64,000 nt of DNA from contig JACKBM010000015.1 of NCBI GenBank assembly GCA_020634575.1, positions 1 through 64,000 of the forward strand, given 5' to 3'. Below are positions 40,326 through 50,313 of this stretch, one piece after another; position 1 is the first letter of the stretch, and the number at the start of each line of letters is the position of its first letter. The position numbers and the translations under genes were made by a program. Source of the DNA: Ardenticatenales bacterium. Lineage in GTDB: Bacteria; Chloroflexota; Anaerolineae; Promineifilales; Promineifilaceae. Under the pieces are notes generated by a model. That model had not been told where the DNA came from. It searched no databases and saw only the letters and a program-made list of their open reading frames with translations.

Positions 40326-43303
40326 GCCACCTCAATCCGCGACCCGTGAATATCCTTGACTACCTCAATGCGAGTGGGAAAGGCGTCTTTGAGTTCGTCG
40401 ATGTGGGTAATGACCAGGATGCGCTCAAAGTCGGGCTGGATGATGTTAATCGCCTCGACGAGACGCTGCCGACCGGCCGGATCCTGGCTACCAAACCCCT
40501 CATCAACCACCAACGTCTGCAACCGCGCCCCCGAACGCTGTGCCAGCAGCTGAGACAACGCCAAACGAACGGCAAAATTGACGCGGAACTGCTCGCCACC
40601 ACTGTAATTCTCGTAGGGGCGCTCCCCGGCGGTGTCGTTGATGCGAATATCCAGTGTCTCCGCCAACTCATCCCGGCTCTTCAGCTGCCGCTGCGTCTCA
40701 AAGCTGATGGTCATCTCGCCATCGGACAGCCGCTCCAGCAACATGTTGGCCCGATTCTCCAGGTCCGGCAACGCCTGCTCGATCAGGAGCGCCTGGACGC
40801 CATTGCGGCCACAGGCATTTTCCAGCAAGCGTAGCTGTTGGATGCGGCGGTCCAGCAGGGCGATCTCGTCCAACAATACCTGGTGTTTCTCCGCCTGCTG
40901 CTGCAAATTGACCAGGCGGCTCTCCGCCACCGCCAGCGCCTCGCGGGCCTTTTGATGCTCCTCGCGCAGCGCAAACAGCTCATCTTCCAATTTGGCCAGG
41001 TCCACGGCGCCGTCAGCATCCAGTAAAGCCAGGCTCTGGGTCAACTGATCAGCCTCGGCCTGCCAGGCAGTCTGCTGCGCTTTTTGCTCACCGTACCGCT
41101 GCGCCAGCGAAGCCAGCATCTCTTCGACATGTTGCATAGCGGTTTCCGCCTGCTGCAAGGCCCGCTGCCGCTCCGGCGCCGCCGCCAGCTTGTCGCGGGC
41201 CTCATTCGCCTGCTGATGCTGCTGCCCATCATAGGCCAGTGCGGCGATCTCAGCGTCGACCTCGACCAGGCTGGTGCGTTCTGACTGGGCAAAATCGTCC
41301 GCCGCCAGCTGCGCACTGATAGCCGCCAGCTCCGGCGCCTCCGTTTCCTGCCAGGTAGACAGATCCTTCTGTAATGCGGCTAACCCGCTCTCCGACTGGG
41401 CCAGCCGGCTCTGGAGCCGGCTGATCTGCCGGTCAAAATCAGCTCGCTGCCGGCCGATGTCAGCCAATTCAGCCACACGGGCCTGCTGCGCCTGGAGCGC
41501 CGACTCATCTGCCAGCTGGATCTCCAGCTCGGCCAGGGCTGGTGCGCCCTCATTTTGCCATTGCTGCACCGCCTCGGCTGCGGTGCGCTGTTGCAGGCTC
41601 ACCTCGGTTTGCCGGGCCTGATTCTGCCGCACCGACTCTTCAAGAGAAACGAGTTCTTTGCTCGCCGCTTCGCTCTGGCTGATAAGCTGGCCCAGCTCGG
41701 TTATCCGGTTCCGGTTGGCGCGATAGGCGTCGCCCATCTGCTTGCCATCAACCTTAATTTGCGCCAGAACCTCCTGGCGATGAGCTTCGGTCAATGGCTG
41801 GCCACAAAGCGGGCAGTCGCTGCCGGTCTCGCTCTGCAGCCGGTCCATCCGCTCCTTCATCTTATCCATCTGTTCTTTGAGCGCTGGCTGTTCTTGTTCC
41901 CGGCGTTCCAGCTCATGGCGCAAATCGTTCAATTCGCGGCGGCCCGATTCAGCCTGTTGCAGTTTGGTCTGTTGTTCTTGCAGGGTTAACTGTAGTTTCT
42001 CGATCTGGGCGGTCAGCTTATCTCGCTCAGCGGCGCGAGCTGTGCTGGTTTGGGCCTGGCGTGCCAATTCGTCGCGCCGGCGGCTCAGATTAGCCCTTTC
42101 ATTTTGCAGCCGCTGCAGTTCATTCTGCGCTTCCAGCCAGGCCTGTTCCTGCTCAGCAATCGCCGTCCGGCGGGCCTGAGCGGTTGCCAGTTCCTGATTA
42201 AGCGCAGCGACCTGATCCTCAGCGGCATGGATGCGTTCTGGCAGGCTGGCTGCCGTTTCCGCTCGTGTCTGCAGGGTTTGGCGCCGATCTTCCAGCCGGC
42301 TTTTGGCCGCATCGATTCGGGCCAGAAGCGGCGCCCGGCGGCTTTGCAGTTGATGGTATTGATTGGCTTTTTCCTGCCAGGTGGTAGCCGCTGCTGTGGC
42401 CGCCTGCCAATCCGCATAAGCCCGTTCGATGGCTGCGCGCTCGGCCAAAAGCTGGCTATGCCGTTCTTTTTCTGCTTCGCGGTTGCTTTGTTGGGAAGCC
42501 AGGTCGGCCAGCCGGGTTTCAACCTCAGCCAGGGAGCGGCGCAGGGTTTCCAGCTGGCGATTTTGCTGCTGGCGAATGGCGTCCGTTTTGCGGGCCTGGT
42601 TGAGCAACTTCTCCTGGGTTTCCATACGGGCCGCGCTGCCCTCGAGCCGCTCTTGGGCGGCGGCGTGGGCGGCTTCGCGATCCGGCCGGTCCGCCAGATC
42701 CTCCTTGATCCCCTCAATCCGATCCCCTTTTAGCAACCGCTCCTGCTCCACCCGACGCCGTTCGGTCACGGCCCGCTCGCGGTAAATCTCCCATTGGCTG
42801 ACACCCAGCAGATCGGCGAGGATGGTCTTGCGCTGGTTAGGCGTCTTGGTGGTGAACTCGTCGGCCTTCCCCTGCAGCAGGAAACTGGCATTGATGAAGG
42901 TGTCGTAGTTCATGCGCAGCAGATTTTCGATGGCGACCTGGGTCTCACGCACTTTGCTCTCGGTGAGCGGCTTCCAACCTTCTTCACCGGCCATCTGCAG
43001 CTCCAGCACGGTGGCTCGCCGCAGCCGTTTGCGCCGGATCACGCGATAGGTGTTGCCTTCCAGGGCAAACTCCAGCTGCACCTCAGCCGTACCCTTGTCC
43101 CGGGCCGCCTTGCGGTTGATGACATCGTCATCGCTTTTGCCGCGGCTTTTGCCAAACAATACCCAGGTCATCGCGTCCAGGATGCTGGATTTGCCGGCGC
43201 CGTTCCGGCCGGAAATACAGGCCGTGCGGATGCCGTTGAAATCCAGCTCGGCTGTTTCCTGGTAAGAGAGGAAATTCGTAATCTGCAGGCTGATCGGAAT
43301 CAT
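40322..43303 (-). CDS. sbcC: SbcC/Rad50-type SMC-like ATPase
   Basis: A 993 aa DNA double-strand-break repair ATPase. Walker A (GRNGAGKSSILDAM) is near residue 32-40. Long coiled coils flank a zinc hook at about 497-500 (CPLCGQPL). The C-terminal ATPase half has the ABC signature NYSGGEQFRVNF and Walker B LVVDEGFGSQD. With the SbcD-type nuclease encoded just upstream it should form the Mre11-Rad50-like complex that trims hairpins and blocked ends. It starts 30 bases after the nuclease stop. The complex may matter here because the genome carries many long inverted repeats. The E. coli-type gene name is used by homology. Confidence 0.9.
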   Translation of the reverse strand: MIPISLQITNFLSYQETAELDFNGIRTACISGRNGAGKSSILDAMTWVLFGKSRGKSDDDVINRKAARDKGTAEVQLEFALEGNTYRVIRRKRLRRATVLELQMAGEEGWKPLTESKVRETQVAIENLLRMNYDTFINASFLLQGKADEFTTKTPNQRKTILADLLGVSQWEIYRERAVTERRRVEQERLLKGDRIEGIKEDLADRPDREAAHAAAQERLEGSAARMETQEKLLNQARKTDAIRQQQNRQLETLRRSLAEVETRLADLASQQSNREAEKERHSQLLAERAAIERAYADWQAATAAATTWQEKANQYHQLQSRRAPLLARIDAAKSRLEDRRQTLQTRAETAASLPERIHAAEDQVAALNQELATAQARRTAIAEQEQAWLEAQNELQRLQNERANLSRRRDELARQAQTSTARAAERDKLTAQIEKLQLTLQEQQTKLQQAESGRRELNDLRHELERREQEQPALKEQMDKMKERMDRLQSETGSDCPLCGQPLTEAHRQEVLAQIKVDGKQMGDAYRANRNRITELGQLISQSEAASKELVSLEESVRQNQARQTEVSLQQRTAAEAVQQWQNEGAPALAELEIQLADESALQAQQARVAELADIGRQRADFDRQISRLQSRLAQSESGLAALQKDLSTWQETEAPELAAISAQLAADDFAQSERTSLVEVDAEIAALAYDGQQHQQANEARDKLAAAPERQRALQQAETAMQHVEEMLASLAQRYGEQKAQQTAWQAEADQLTQSLALLDADGAVDLAKLEDELFALREEHQKAREALAVAESRLVNLQQQAEKHQVLLDEIALLDRRIQQLRLLENACGRNGVQALLIEQALPDLENRANMLLERLSDGEMTISFETQRQLKSRDELAETLDIRINDTAGERPYENYSGGEQFRVNFAVRLALSQLLAQRSGARLQTLVVDEGFGSQDPAGRQRLVEAINIIQPDFERILVITHIDELKDAFPTRIEVVKDIHGSRIEVA

Positions 43304-43333
43304 AAGGGAACGTCACACGTCTAGAAAAATGCG

Positions 43334-44563
43334 CTACTCATCTTCGCGAAACAGGATCTCGGCAGCCAGCGCCTGGAGCTTTTCGGCTTCGGCCGGTTCC
43401 ATCTCGACCGTCTGCCAGTAGGTCTCCAGCAAGTCCAGCGGCCCCAGGGCGTCCAGGCCGCTATCCTCGCCCAGGCGAGCGCGCCGTTCAGTCTGGCGCA
43501 CTTTCTGGAGTTGGAAGCTGAGCGCCTCGGCAAAACGTTCGGCGATGGCAGCTTCGTCAATCATCGTTTCCCAGTCACGCGGATAAGTGAGCTGGACACG
43601 GCAGATGGCGTCCGCCACCTCCGCTGGTTCGGGCAGCTGGGCCATAACATCGGCCATAAAGCTGTCCGCCGACTCAGGTTCAACCTGGTAATTGAGGAAG
43701 CGGCGCGTTTTGAGGGGGATAAAACGCCAATCACAATGGCCCTGGCGCAATTCGGCCAGCACAAACCCCTTGGTCTCGCGCATTTCGCCAAAATCAACCC
43801 GTTCAATCGAGCCGGGGTAGACAATTGGCGGCCGATCGCCCTCGTTTAAATCCTGGTGTTGGTGGATGTGGCCCAACGCCACATAGTCCAGGCGTGGATG
43901 GCGCACCAGGCGGCCGCCCAACACCAGCTCCTGCCCCAGCATCACGGCGCGCTCGCTGCCAAACTTGGCCCCTTGCACACTGGCATGAGCAGTGAGCACC
44001 AGCGGTAGCTCGGGGTCGGCGCTCTCAATCATGCCGGTAACGGCATCCTCAACTCGTGTCTCCATCTCCGTCAGGAAATCTTCGTGGCTGAGCTCCAGCA
44101 GTTCATCCCGTTTCAGGAGCTGGCTGCGGGAGAGCCAGGGGACGGCCACGATCTGCAGCGGTATGCCCAATTCGGCCGGTCCCAGCAGCTGAAAATTATC
44201 CGCCACAAATACGTTGGGGACGTTGAGCGTGGTGTATTCCTGCAGCGTGTGAGCCCGGCCGGATGCCGGCGATACATCATGGTTACCAACAAGCAGGACG
44301 GTGGGAATGCCCGCCGCTGACAGTCGCATCATACGCCGGCCCCATTCGCGCTGGAAGGTCGGATGGGGATTGCGGTCTTTGTAGGCGTCGCCGGCAAACA
44401 GGACCAGGTCAACTTGCTCGTCCAGAGCAAAGTCGATGATCTGATCCAGGGAATTGAGGAAATCAACCACGCGCACCGGCAGGCCACTCTCCGGGTCATG
44501 CCGGCCGTAATTGGCCATGTCGATATGGGCGTCGGCAAAGTGAAGAATACGAACTGATGGCAT
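43334..44563 (-). CDS. sbcD: SbcD/Mre11-type nuclease
   Basis: A 409 aa metallophosphoesterase nuclease. Metal-binding motifs in order: HFADAHIDM, LFAGDAYKD, LVGNHD, LTAHASV and GHIHQHQ. The C-terminal capping region is helical and carries a motif-poor tail. It is the nuclease partner of the downstream SbcC-type ATPase. It lies 6 bases after the Kelch-like gene stop on the same strand, so it may share its transcript. Confidence 0.9.
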   Translation of the reverse strand: MPSVRILHFADAHIDMANYGRHDPESGLPVRVVDFLNSLDQIIDFALDEQVDLVLFAGDAYKDRNPHPTFQREWGRRMMRLSAAGIPTVLLVGNHDVSPASGRAHTLQEYTTLNVPNVFVADNFQLLGPAELGIPLQIVAVPWLSRSQLLKRDELLELSHEDFLTEMETRVEDAVTGMIESADPELPLVLTAHASVQGAKFGSERAVMLGQELVLGGRLVRHPRLDYVALGHIHQHQDLNEGDRPPIVYPGSIERVDFGEMRETKGFVLAELRQGHCDWRFIPLKTRRFLNYQVEPESADSFMADVMAQLPEPAEVADAICRVQLTYPRDWETMIDEAAIAERFAEALSFQLQKVRQTERRARLGEDSGLDALGPLDLLETYWQTVEMEPAEAEKLQALAAEILFREDE

Positions 44564-44569
44564 CGGCTA

Positions 44570-46639
44570 TTACTGGAACCCGACAAAGAGTCGGTAATTG
44601 GTCTGGGGCGGCGGCGCCGTTATCGGCAAGGCGCGGACAACCACGAGATAATATTGTCCCGGTGGCAGACCACTGTGCTGGATTTGCTCGTCCAAATTGC
44701 CCAGGTTCCGGCTAAACTGCACGAGCAGCTTGTTGGCGTCATACAGATACAGATCATAATCCGCGCCGGATGGGATGTTGGACAGCGTCACATTCAGATT
44801 GCCCGCGGCCAGGGCGTCGAAGAAGAAAACGTCGTAGAAATCCTGGCTGCTCTCAAAATTGCTAAAAAATGGCGTGTTGAGAGGGATGTAGGCGGCATTG
44901 CTCAGCGTATCATTCGGCTCACCCATCTGGTGGTCCGCGAAAACCAGGGGCAGGATCGCCTGCCGGGGAAATTCCGGGACGATGAAGAGGGAGTTCATGA
45001 TGGGCAGAGCGACAACACCGGCACCCGTGTTATTGGGATCGATGTAGGTTTCACCGCCAGTCAGCCAGATGCGGTTGCCGACAACATCGCCACGCGGCCA
45101 GGCGCGCGCCGGCGCATTGAGGTTATACGGCGGGTCCAGCACCGCCCAACTGCCCAGATCCGACGGAATGCCGGGATTGGGCGGCGTAAACACCTCGACC
45201 TCAGGCACCAGGTTAAGACTACTGTCATAACCGCCAAAAACATACCAGCGGCCGTCTGGGCCAATCACACTTTCAGCCCCAAAGCGCTGGATGTTGAGCC
45301 GGGCAATCGGGATCCAATCGCCTGAAGAATTAAAGCACTCGCCCTGTGTCGGGAAGATGTTGCCCGTGGTCAGGCCGCCGACGACGCAAATCCAGCCATT
45401 GGGTTCGGTCAGCATGGCGGCCACGTGGTAATAGCGGGGCGTTGTCAGCGGGTTAAAGACATTGAACCAGGTGTCAGCAATCACGCCGCTGCCCTGACGG
45501 AAAAACAGCATGGTGTTCTGCGCCGGGCTGGCTGGGTCGAGGGGCGCACCGTTCAGGCCGCCAATGAGGTAGTAACCCTGTTGCGCAGGCACCTCCACGA
45601 CAGTGTAATAGGCAGATGGTTCAAAGGGGAAAGGTGCTGATACCGTTGTCGACCAGCTATTGGTGGGAATGTCATACACCCAGTGGGTGCCGTCGTACTG
45701 ATCGTTGAGGCCGATGTAACCGGCCGGTAAATAAATCTTGTTATTGACGACCGCCGCATCCCCATTGGAATAACCAAACGAATCCGGGCCGGGCATCGAG
45801 GCCAGTTGGGTCCATTGCCCGGTCACCGTATCGTAGCGATCCATCCGGCCGGTCCGCACCGGGTTGTTGTTCACCACCGTCTGGCCGGCGATCACATAAA
45901 GCTGGTTGCCTACCGCCACCGCACCATGGCGGCTACGCAGTTCCGGCATGGTGACCTGATCGTCATCGCTCCAGACCGTCTCCGGCGCCTCGATCCAGGC
46001 CACCAGGTTCAGGATGGCATCAAAATTGACCCCAAATTGCCAATCCACCACCTCGACGTAGTAAGTCTGATCCCGGACCACGAAGCCGGACGTCCGCGAC
46101 AGGAAGCCATTGTAATCGTCGTTGCAGACCAGTTGGGTCAGGGCTGCGCAAGTGCCCGTGTGCAGGATGATGACCGTGTCGTAGTTATCGAGGTAGTCTG
46201 GGTTGGCGCGGGATTCGATGACCACGCGGCCCGTGGTCGGGGCGGTGAAGGTGTACCAGACCGAGCGATAGCCCTGCGGGCTGCTGGGCGCCCCAAACAT
46301 ACAGGAGAGCACGTTGGGGTCGCTCGCCGCGGTGGTCATGAAGCGGGTAAAGGTCTGGCCGCCGTCACCGGCCTGTGTGCTCAGGTCCAGCTCCGGCGCC
46401 AGCGAACATTCATCAGAGGCGGCATCTGCCTCCGGTGAGGCAGGGTCGATCGTGGCGGGCGGCGCGGCCGGTTCAAGTTTGACCGGCACCCATTGGCCCC
46501 CATCGATCATGTTCCCGGGCACGGCCTTGCCCTCCGTCTCCAGCCGCAGCGGCTCCGGTTGGGCCGTCGCATCCGCCTGGGCCAGAACCCAGGTGGTCGA
46601 AAAGAGAATTAGCAGCAGAAACAGCGGCGCACGGCGCAT
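44570..46639 (-). CDS. Secreted Kelch-repeat protein with pre-peptidase (PPC-like) domains
   Basis: A 689 aa exported protein with a signal peptide (no lipobox). The first 200 residues form a PPC-like beta domain (SVWYTFTAPTTGRVVIESR; YYVEVVDWQFG). The middle consists of Kelch-type blades (RSRHGAVAVGNQLYVIAGQ; YYLIGGLNG; WICVVGGLTTG; WYVFGGYDS; RIWLTGGETY). The end is another PPC-like domain (DFYDVFFFDALAAGNLNVTL; YDLYLYDANK; QYYLVVVRALP). It is probably a cell-surface or secreted binding protein. No catalytic motif is seen. The gene follows ileS after a GC-rich hairpin. Confidence 0.75.
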   Translation of the reverse strand: MRRAPLFLLLILFSTTWVLAQADATAQPEPLRLETEGKAVPGNMIDGGQWVPVKLEPAAPPATIDPASPEADAASDECSLAPELDLSTQAGDGGQTFTRFMTTAASDPNVLSCMFGAPSSPQGYRSVWYTFTAPTTGRVVIESRANPDYLDNYDTVIILHTGTCAALTQLVCNDDYNGFLSRTSGFVVRDQTYYVEVVDWQFGVNFDAILNLVAWIEAPETVWSDDDQVTMPELRSRHGAVAVGNQLYVIAGQTVVNNNPVRTGRMDRYDTVTGQWTQLASMPGPDSFGYSNGDAAVVNNKIYLPAGYIGLNDQYDGTHWVYDIPTNSWSTTVSAPFPFEPSAYYTVVEVPAQQGYYLIGGLNGAPLDPASPAQNTMLFFRQGSGVIADTWFNVFNPLTTPRYYHVAAMLTEPNGWICVVGGLTTGNIFPTQGECFNSSGDWIPIARLNIQRFGAESVIGPDGRWYVFGGYDSSLNLVPEVEVFTPPNPGIPSDLGSWAVLDPPYNLNAPARAWPRGDVVGNRIWLTGGETYIDPNNTGAGVVALPIMNSLFIVPEFPRQAILPLVFADHQMGEPNDTLSNAAYIPLNTPFFSNFESSQDFYDVFFFDALAAGNLNVTLSNIPSGADYDLYLYDANKLLVQFSRNLGNLDEQIQHSGLPPGQYYLVVVRALPITAPPPQTNYRLFVGFQ

Positions 46640-46655
46640 AAGATGCTCCCGGAAA

Positions 46656-46684
46656 GCCGCCGGGGAGTCTGGCTCCCCGGCGGC
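46656..46684 (-). terminator. GC-rich hairpin after ileS
   Basis: A perfect 12 bp stem GCCGCCGGGGAG/CTCCCCGGCGGC with a 5-nt loop, followed on the minus strand by only TTT. A strong stem with a weak U tract, so partial read-through into the Kelch-like gene is likely. Confidence 0.6.
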
Positions 46685-46690
46685 CGCAGG

Positions 46691-49600
46691 TTAATCATTT
46701 AATTTGCGAATCGCAATCGTCACCTCATTATCGCCCAGCTTGGTTGTTTCCCGCAACGGCTCATTTTGCGTCGCCCCATTTACTAAGGAGACTGCTAAGG
46801 TTTCACCGGCGATGTAGTCGCTGAAGTTAGCCACAGTCTCCGCGGCCAGCCCATCAGCCTCATACACCACCTCAATCCGATCGCTGATATCCAGATCCGC
46901 TTCCTTGCGCATGTTGTTCAGGAAACGGACCAGGTCGCGGGCGTACCCTTCCTGCAGCAGTTCGTCTGACAGGTTGGTATCCACCGCCACGGTGACACCC
47001 TTTTCGCTGGCCACGGCCAGGTCACCACGGGATTCGGTCTGCACCAGGACATCGTCAGCGGTCAGGGTCACGGCCGCGCCATTCACCGTCAGCGTCAGTT
47101 CGCCACTGTCTTGCAGCGTTTGTGCCGCCGTGGCCGCGTCCAACTCTGTCAGCGCCTGGCGCACTTTGGGGAAATCCTTGCCAAACTTCGGTCCCAACGC
47201 CCGGCTGTTGGGCAGGAGACGGTAATCAACCAGCTCACCCACCTCGGAAACAACCCGCAGTTCCTTGACGTTGATCTCTTCCTGCAAGACGTCGGCCAGC
47301 TCTTCCAGGTCAGCCCGCGCCTGGGCAGAGCCGACAAAGACGCTGGCTGCCGCCAACGGCTGGCGCAGCTTCATGTCGACCGAGCTGCGGGCGGAACGGC
47401 CCAGCTTGGCCACGGTGATGGCCGTGCGCATCTTGTCCAGCAGCGGCCGGTCCAGGGTACCGGCCGGTGCCGGGTACAGATGGTGATGGACGCTCTCCGG
47501 CGCCGCCGGATCAACGGCGCAAACCAGGTTCTGGTACATCGCCTCCGTCGTGAACGGGATAAACGGCGCCAGCAACTTGATGAACTCGACCAGCACATGG
47601 TACAGCGTCGCGTAAGCAGCCTGCTTGTCCACATCTGCCTCGGTGCGCCAGAACCGGCGCCGCGACCGGCGCACGTACCAGTTGGAGAGGTCATCCAGCA
47701 TCTCTTCCAGGCCGACCGTCGCCAGCTGCGCATCGTAGCCATCCAGCGCCTTGCGTGTCGCCAGCGTCGTTTCGTGCAGTCGCTCGAGGATCCATTTGTC
47801 CAGCTGGGCATTGGCGCCGTTCGGGCTGGGAGCGACATCGGCCAGAGCGACCGGCGTCCAGCCGTCGGCCCGGGCGTAGGTCACCAGGAAGGAATAGACG
47901 TTCCAGAGCGGGATGATGACCCGACGGCGCACTTCATCGCCGATGCCGTAACCGAAGCGGAGGTTTTTCTCCGGGTTGGCGGCGGCATAGAGCCAGCGCA
48001 TGGTGTCCGCGCCCATCACCTCGGCGGCATCGTCAAACCAGATGGCGTTGCCCCAGGATTTATGCATCTCACGGCCATCTTCCGCCAGGAGGAGACCGTA
48101 GGAGAAGAGATTTTTGAACGGTTTCCGGCCGGTAAAGGCCGCGCTCTGCGCCAGCAGGCTGTAGAACCAGTTGCGGAACTGGCCGGGGAAGCTCTCGCTC
48201 ACCCAATCGGCCGGGAACCATTGCTCCCAGTACGCCCGATCCGTGTTGTACCGCAGCGTCGAATAAGGCACGATGCCCGCATCCAGCCACGGGTTGCCCA
48301 CATCCGGGATGCGCGTGCCGACCAGGCCGCTTTCTGGATGGCGGATCTTGACGGCGTCGATCCAGGGGCGATGGGGGCTGTGCCCGGCAAACTCGTCCCA
48401 ACCTTCAACCGCCAGCTCCTGCAGCTCTTCCTTCGAGCCGACCACCCAGATCGTCCCATCCGGGAACTCCCAGATCGGCAGGGCCAGGCCGTAGACCCGC
48501 TTTTTGGAGATCATCCAGTCGCCCATGTTGTCGAGCCAATCCTGCTCCCGGTCCTCACCCCAGCTGGGGAACCAGTTGATGTCAGCGACGATATCCTTGA
48601 TCTTCTGGCGCCAATCCATGTTGATGTACCACTCGTCCACCAGGCGGAAGACCAGCTCTTCGCCAGAACGCCAGCAATGCGGGTAGACGTGCGGATATTG
48701 CTCAACATGGACCAGGAAACCGCGCTCCTTCAGGTCGTCGATGATTTCGGTTTTGGTGTCATACTCGCTGGCTTGTTTACCCGCCAGCCAGCCAAATTCC
48801 GGCCAGAAGCGCGCTTCCTCATCCAGCGGGGCGACCAGCGGCATGTCATATTTTTTGCCGATTTTGTGGTCGATATCACCAGCGCCCGGCGCCATGTGGA
48901 CAATGCCGGTACCTTCGCCGGCCACGACGATCTCGCTGCCATCGCTGTCCCGACCGCCGTCGACAACGCGGTGGCTGGCGGCGTTGGTCCGCCCGTCAGC
49001 CTTGGCTGATTCGTTGGCGATGGGGAAACCACCCGGCATCTGATTCGGCGCCATCTCATCGTAGGGGCCGGTGTAGGCCAGGCCAACCAGATCAGCGCCC
49101 TTGACCACTTCGAGGATTTCGTAGCCGCCCCGCTCCTTGAAGATCTGCTCCAGCGTCTTCAGGCGCGGCACGCCCTCGATCCAGCCCTGACCGGTCTTGA
49201 AGGCGCGGTCCAAGCGCTGGTATTTCAGGTTCTCTTCGGCGAAATAGTAGATGGCGCCATCAGCGGCCTGCAGTTTGACGTAATTCAAATCGACGTTGAC
49301 GGCGGCCATCGTGTTCACAACCAGCGTCCAGGGTGTCGTCGTCCAGACCAGCAGGTATTCGTTTTCACGATCCAGCAGCGGGAAGCGGACAAAGATGGCC
49401 CGGTGGGCGACCAGCTGGCGGCCGTCGATGACCTCCATCTGCGAGTAGGAGGTCCCGGATTTAGCGCCCCAGGGCACCACATCCGTGCCGCGATACAGCT
49501 TGCCCTCGCCCCACAGCTTCTTCAGGAGCGCCCAGATGGTGTAATTGTTCTCATCCGAGAAGGTGAAATAGCTGCCGCCAACCTCAGGCGAGCCGAGCTT

Positions 49601-50155
49601 GCCGACCAGTTCCGTTACACTGCCAGTTACCGGCCCTTTGGGTCCCTGGATCGTCACTTCCTGCATCGGGTCTTCGAGCAGCTTCTCACGCAGCGCCAGG
49701 AGCGTGTCCGTATCGTTCCAATCCATCCAATAGCCGAGCCGGACTGACTGCTCCGTTTGCTTGGCCGAGAACTGCAGGACGCGTGCCTTGCAATCATTGG
49801 TAAAGCGCTCCACGCCATAGTCGAGGATCTGCTTCTTGCTGTCAAAGCCCAGCGCCTGCTCGACATTGACCTCAACCCAGAGACCCTGGCAATCGAAGCC
49901 CTGCTGCCAGCGCAGCTTGTTGCCCAACATCGCCTGGTAACGGTTGAACAGGTCCTTGTAGGTTCGACCCCAGGCGTGATGTACGCCCATCGGGTTGTTG
50001 GCCGTGATGGGGCCGTCGACAAAGCTCCATTGCGTTTCACTTTTGGCGCGCAATTCTCTCAGCTTCTCGAAGGAACCCTTTTCCTCCCAGAGCGCCAGGA
50101 TGTCGCGCTCCAGCTGGACAAAATCGGGTTTGTTACTGACATCGTTAAAGCCCAT
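46691..50155 (-). CDS. ileS: Isoleucyl-tRNA synthetase with altered HIGH (GVHH) and KMSKS (EMHKS) motifs
   Basis: A class I synthetase of 1154 aa, longer than the roughly 940 aa E. coli type and close to the type 2 (eukaryote-like) form. The first signature, normally HxGH, aligns as Gly57-Val58-His59-His60 (PMGVHHAWGRTYKD). The second, normally KMSKS, reads Glu-Met-His-Lys-Ser at about 696-700 (GREMHKSWGN), keeping the second Lys. GFDCQGLWVEV, the editing domain with TGIVHMAPGAGDIDH, and the WFPADWVSE region support IleRS. The swap HxGH to GxHH has been described in some natural type 2 IleRS enzymes that are highly mupirocin-resistant. The ATG follows TTTGGAG. It lies downstream of an unknown gene, an AlaX-like gene and a T-box leader on the same strand. 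Confidence 0.9.
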   Translation of the reverse strand: MGFNDVSNKPDFVQLERDILALWEEKGSFEKLRELRAKSETQWSFVDGPITANNPMGVHHAWGRTYKDLFNRYQAMLGNKLRWQQGFDCQGLWVEVNVEQALGFDSKKQILDYGVERFTNDCKARVLQFSAKQTEQSVRLGYWMDWNDTDTLLALREKLLEDPMQEVTIQGPKGPVTGSVTELVGKLGSPEVGGSYFTFSDENNYTIWALLKKLWGEGKLYRGTDVVPWGAKSGTSYSQMEVIDGRQLVAHRAIFVRFPLLDRENEYLLVWTTTPWTLVVNTMAAVNVDLNYVKLQAADGAIYYFAEENLKYQRLDRAFKTGQGWIEGVPRLKTLEQIFKERGGYEILEVVKGADLVGLAYTGPYDEMAPNQMPGGFPIANESAKADGRTNAASHRVVDGGRDSDGSEIVVAGEGTGIVHMAPGAGDIDHKIGKKYDMPLVAPLDEEARFWPEFGWLAGKQASEYDTKTEIIDDLKERGFLVHVEQYPHVYPHCWRSGEELVFRLVDEWYINMDWRQKIKDIVADINWFPSWGEDREQDWLDNMGDWMISKKRVYGLALPIWEFPDGTIWVVGSKEELQELAVEGWDEFAGHSPHRPWIDAVKIRHPESGLVGTRIPDVGNPWLDAGIVPYSTLRYNTDRAYWEQWFPADWVSESFPGQFRNWFYSLLAQSAAFTGRKPFKNLFSYGLLLAEDGREMHKSWGNAIWFDDAAEVMGADTMRWLYAAANPEKNLRFGYGIGDEVRRRVIIPLWNVYSFLVTYARADGWTPVALADVAPSPNGANAQLDKWILERLHETTLATRKALDGYDAQLATVGLEEMLDDLSNWYVRRSRRRFWRTEADVDKQAAYATLYHVLVEFIKLLAPFIPFTTEAMYQNLVCAVDPAAPESVHHHLYPAPAGTLDRPLLDKMRTAITVAKLGRSARSSVDMKLRQPLAAASVFVGSAQARADLEELADVLQEEINVKELRVVSEVGELVDYRLLPNSRALGPKFGKDFPKVRQALTELDAATAAQTLQDSGELTLTVNGAAVTLTADDVLVQTESRGDLAVASEKGVTVAVDTNLSDELLQEGYARDLVRFLNNMRKEADLDISDRIEVVYEADGLAAETVANFSDYIAGETLAVSLVNGATQNEPLRETTKLGDNEVTIAIRKLND

Positions 50156-50172
50156 GGTTTTCTCCAAATATA

Positions 50173-50310
50173 GATTTACGATTTACGATTTGGGATTTAC
50201 GAGGCGCTTGACGCCTTTGAGGCACGACGGAACATGCACTCTGTAAAGGTTTGCGTGCTGCTTTCGACGTTTCAGGCGCCTCGTAAATCGTAAATCCCAA
50301 ATCGTAAATC
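50173..50310. repeat. Inverted-repeat element filling the gap before ileS
   Basis: Two arms of about 35 nt (50173-50206 and 50275-50310) are inverted copies made of GATTTAC steps and ending in GAGGCGC. They differ in the position of one GATTTAC step. The element starts 3 bases after the stop of the preceding gene and ends just before the ileS ribosome-binding site. Confidence 0.85.
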
Positions 50311-50313
50311 CCT

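Noticed and set aside
47111..49009. Long open frame antisense to ileS (about 630 codons)
   Set aside because: A mirror of GC-rich codon use in ileS; the product is Arg/Gln/Val-rich without motifs, signal or ribosome-binding site.
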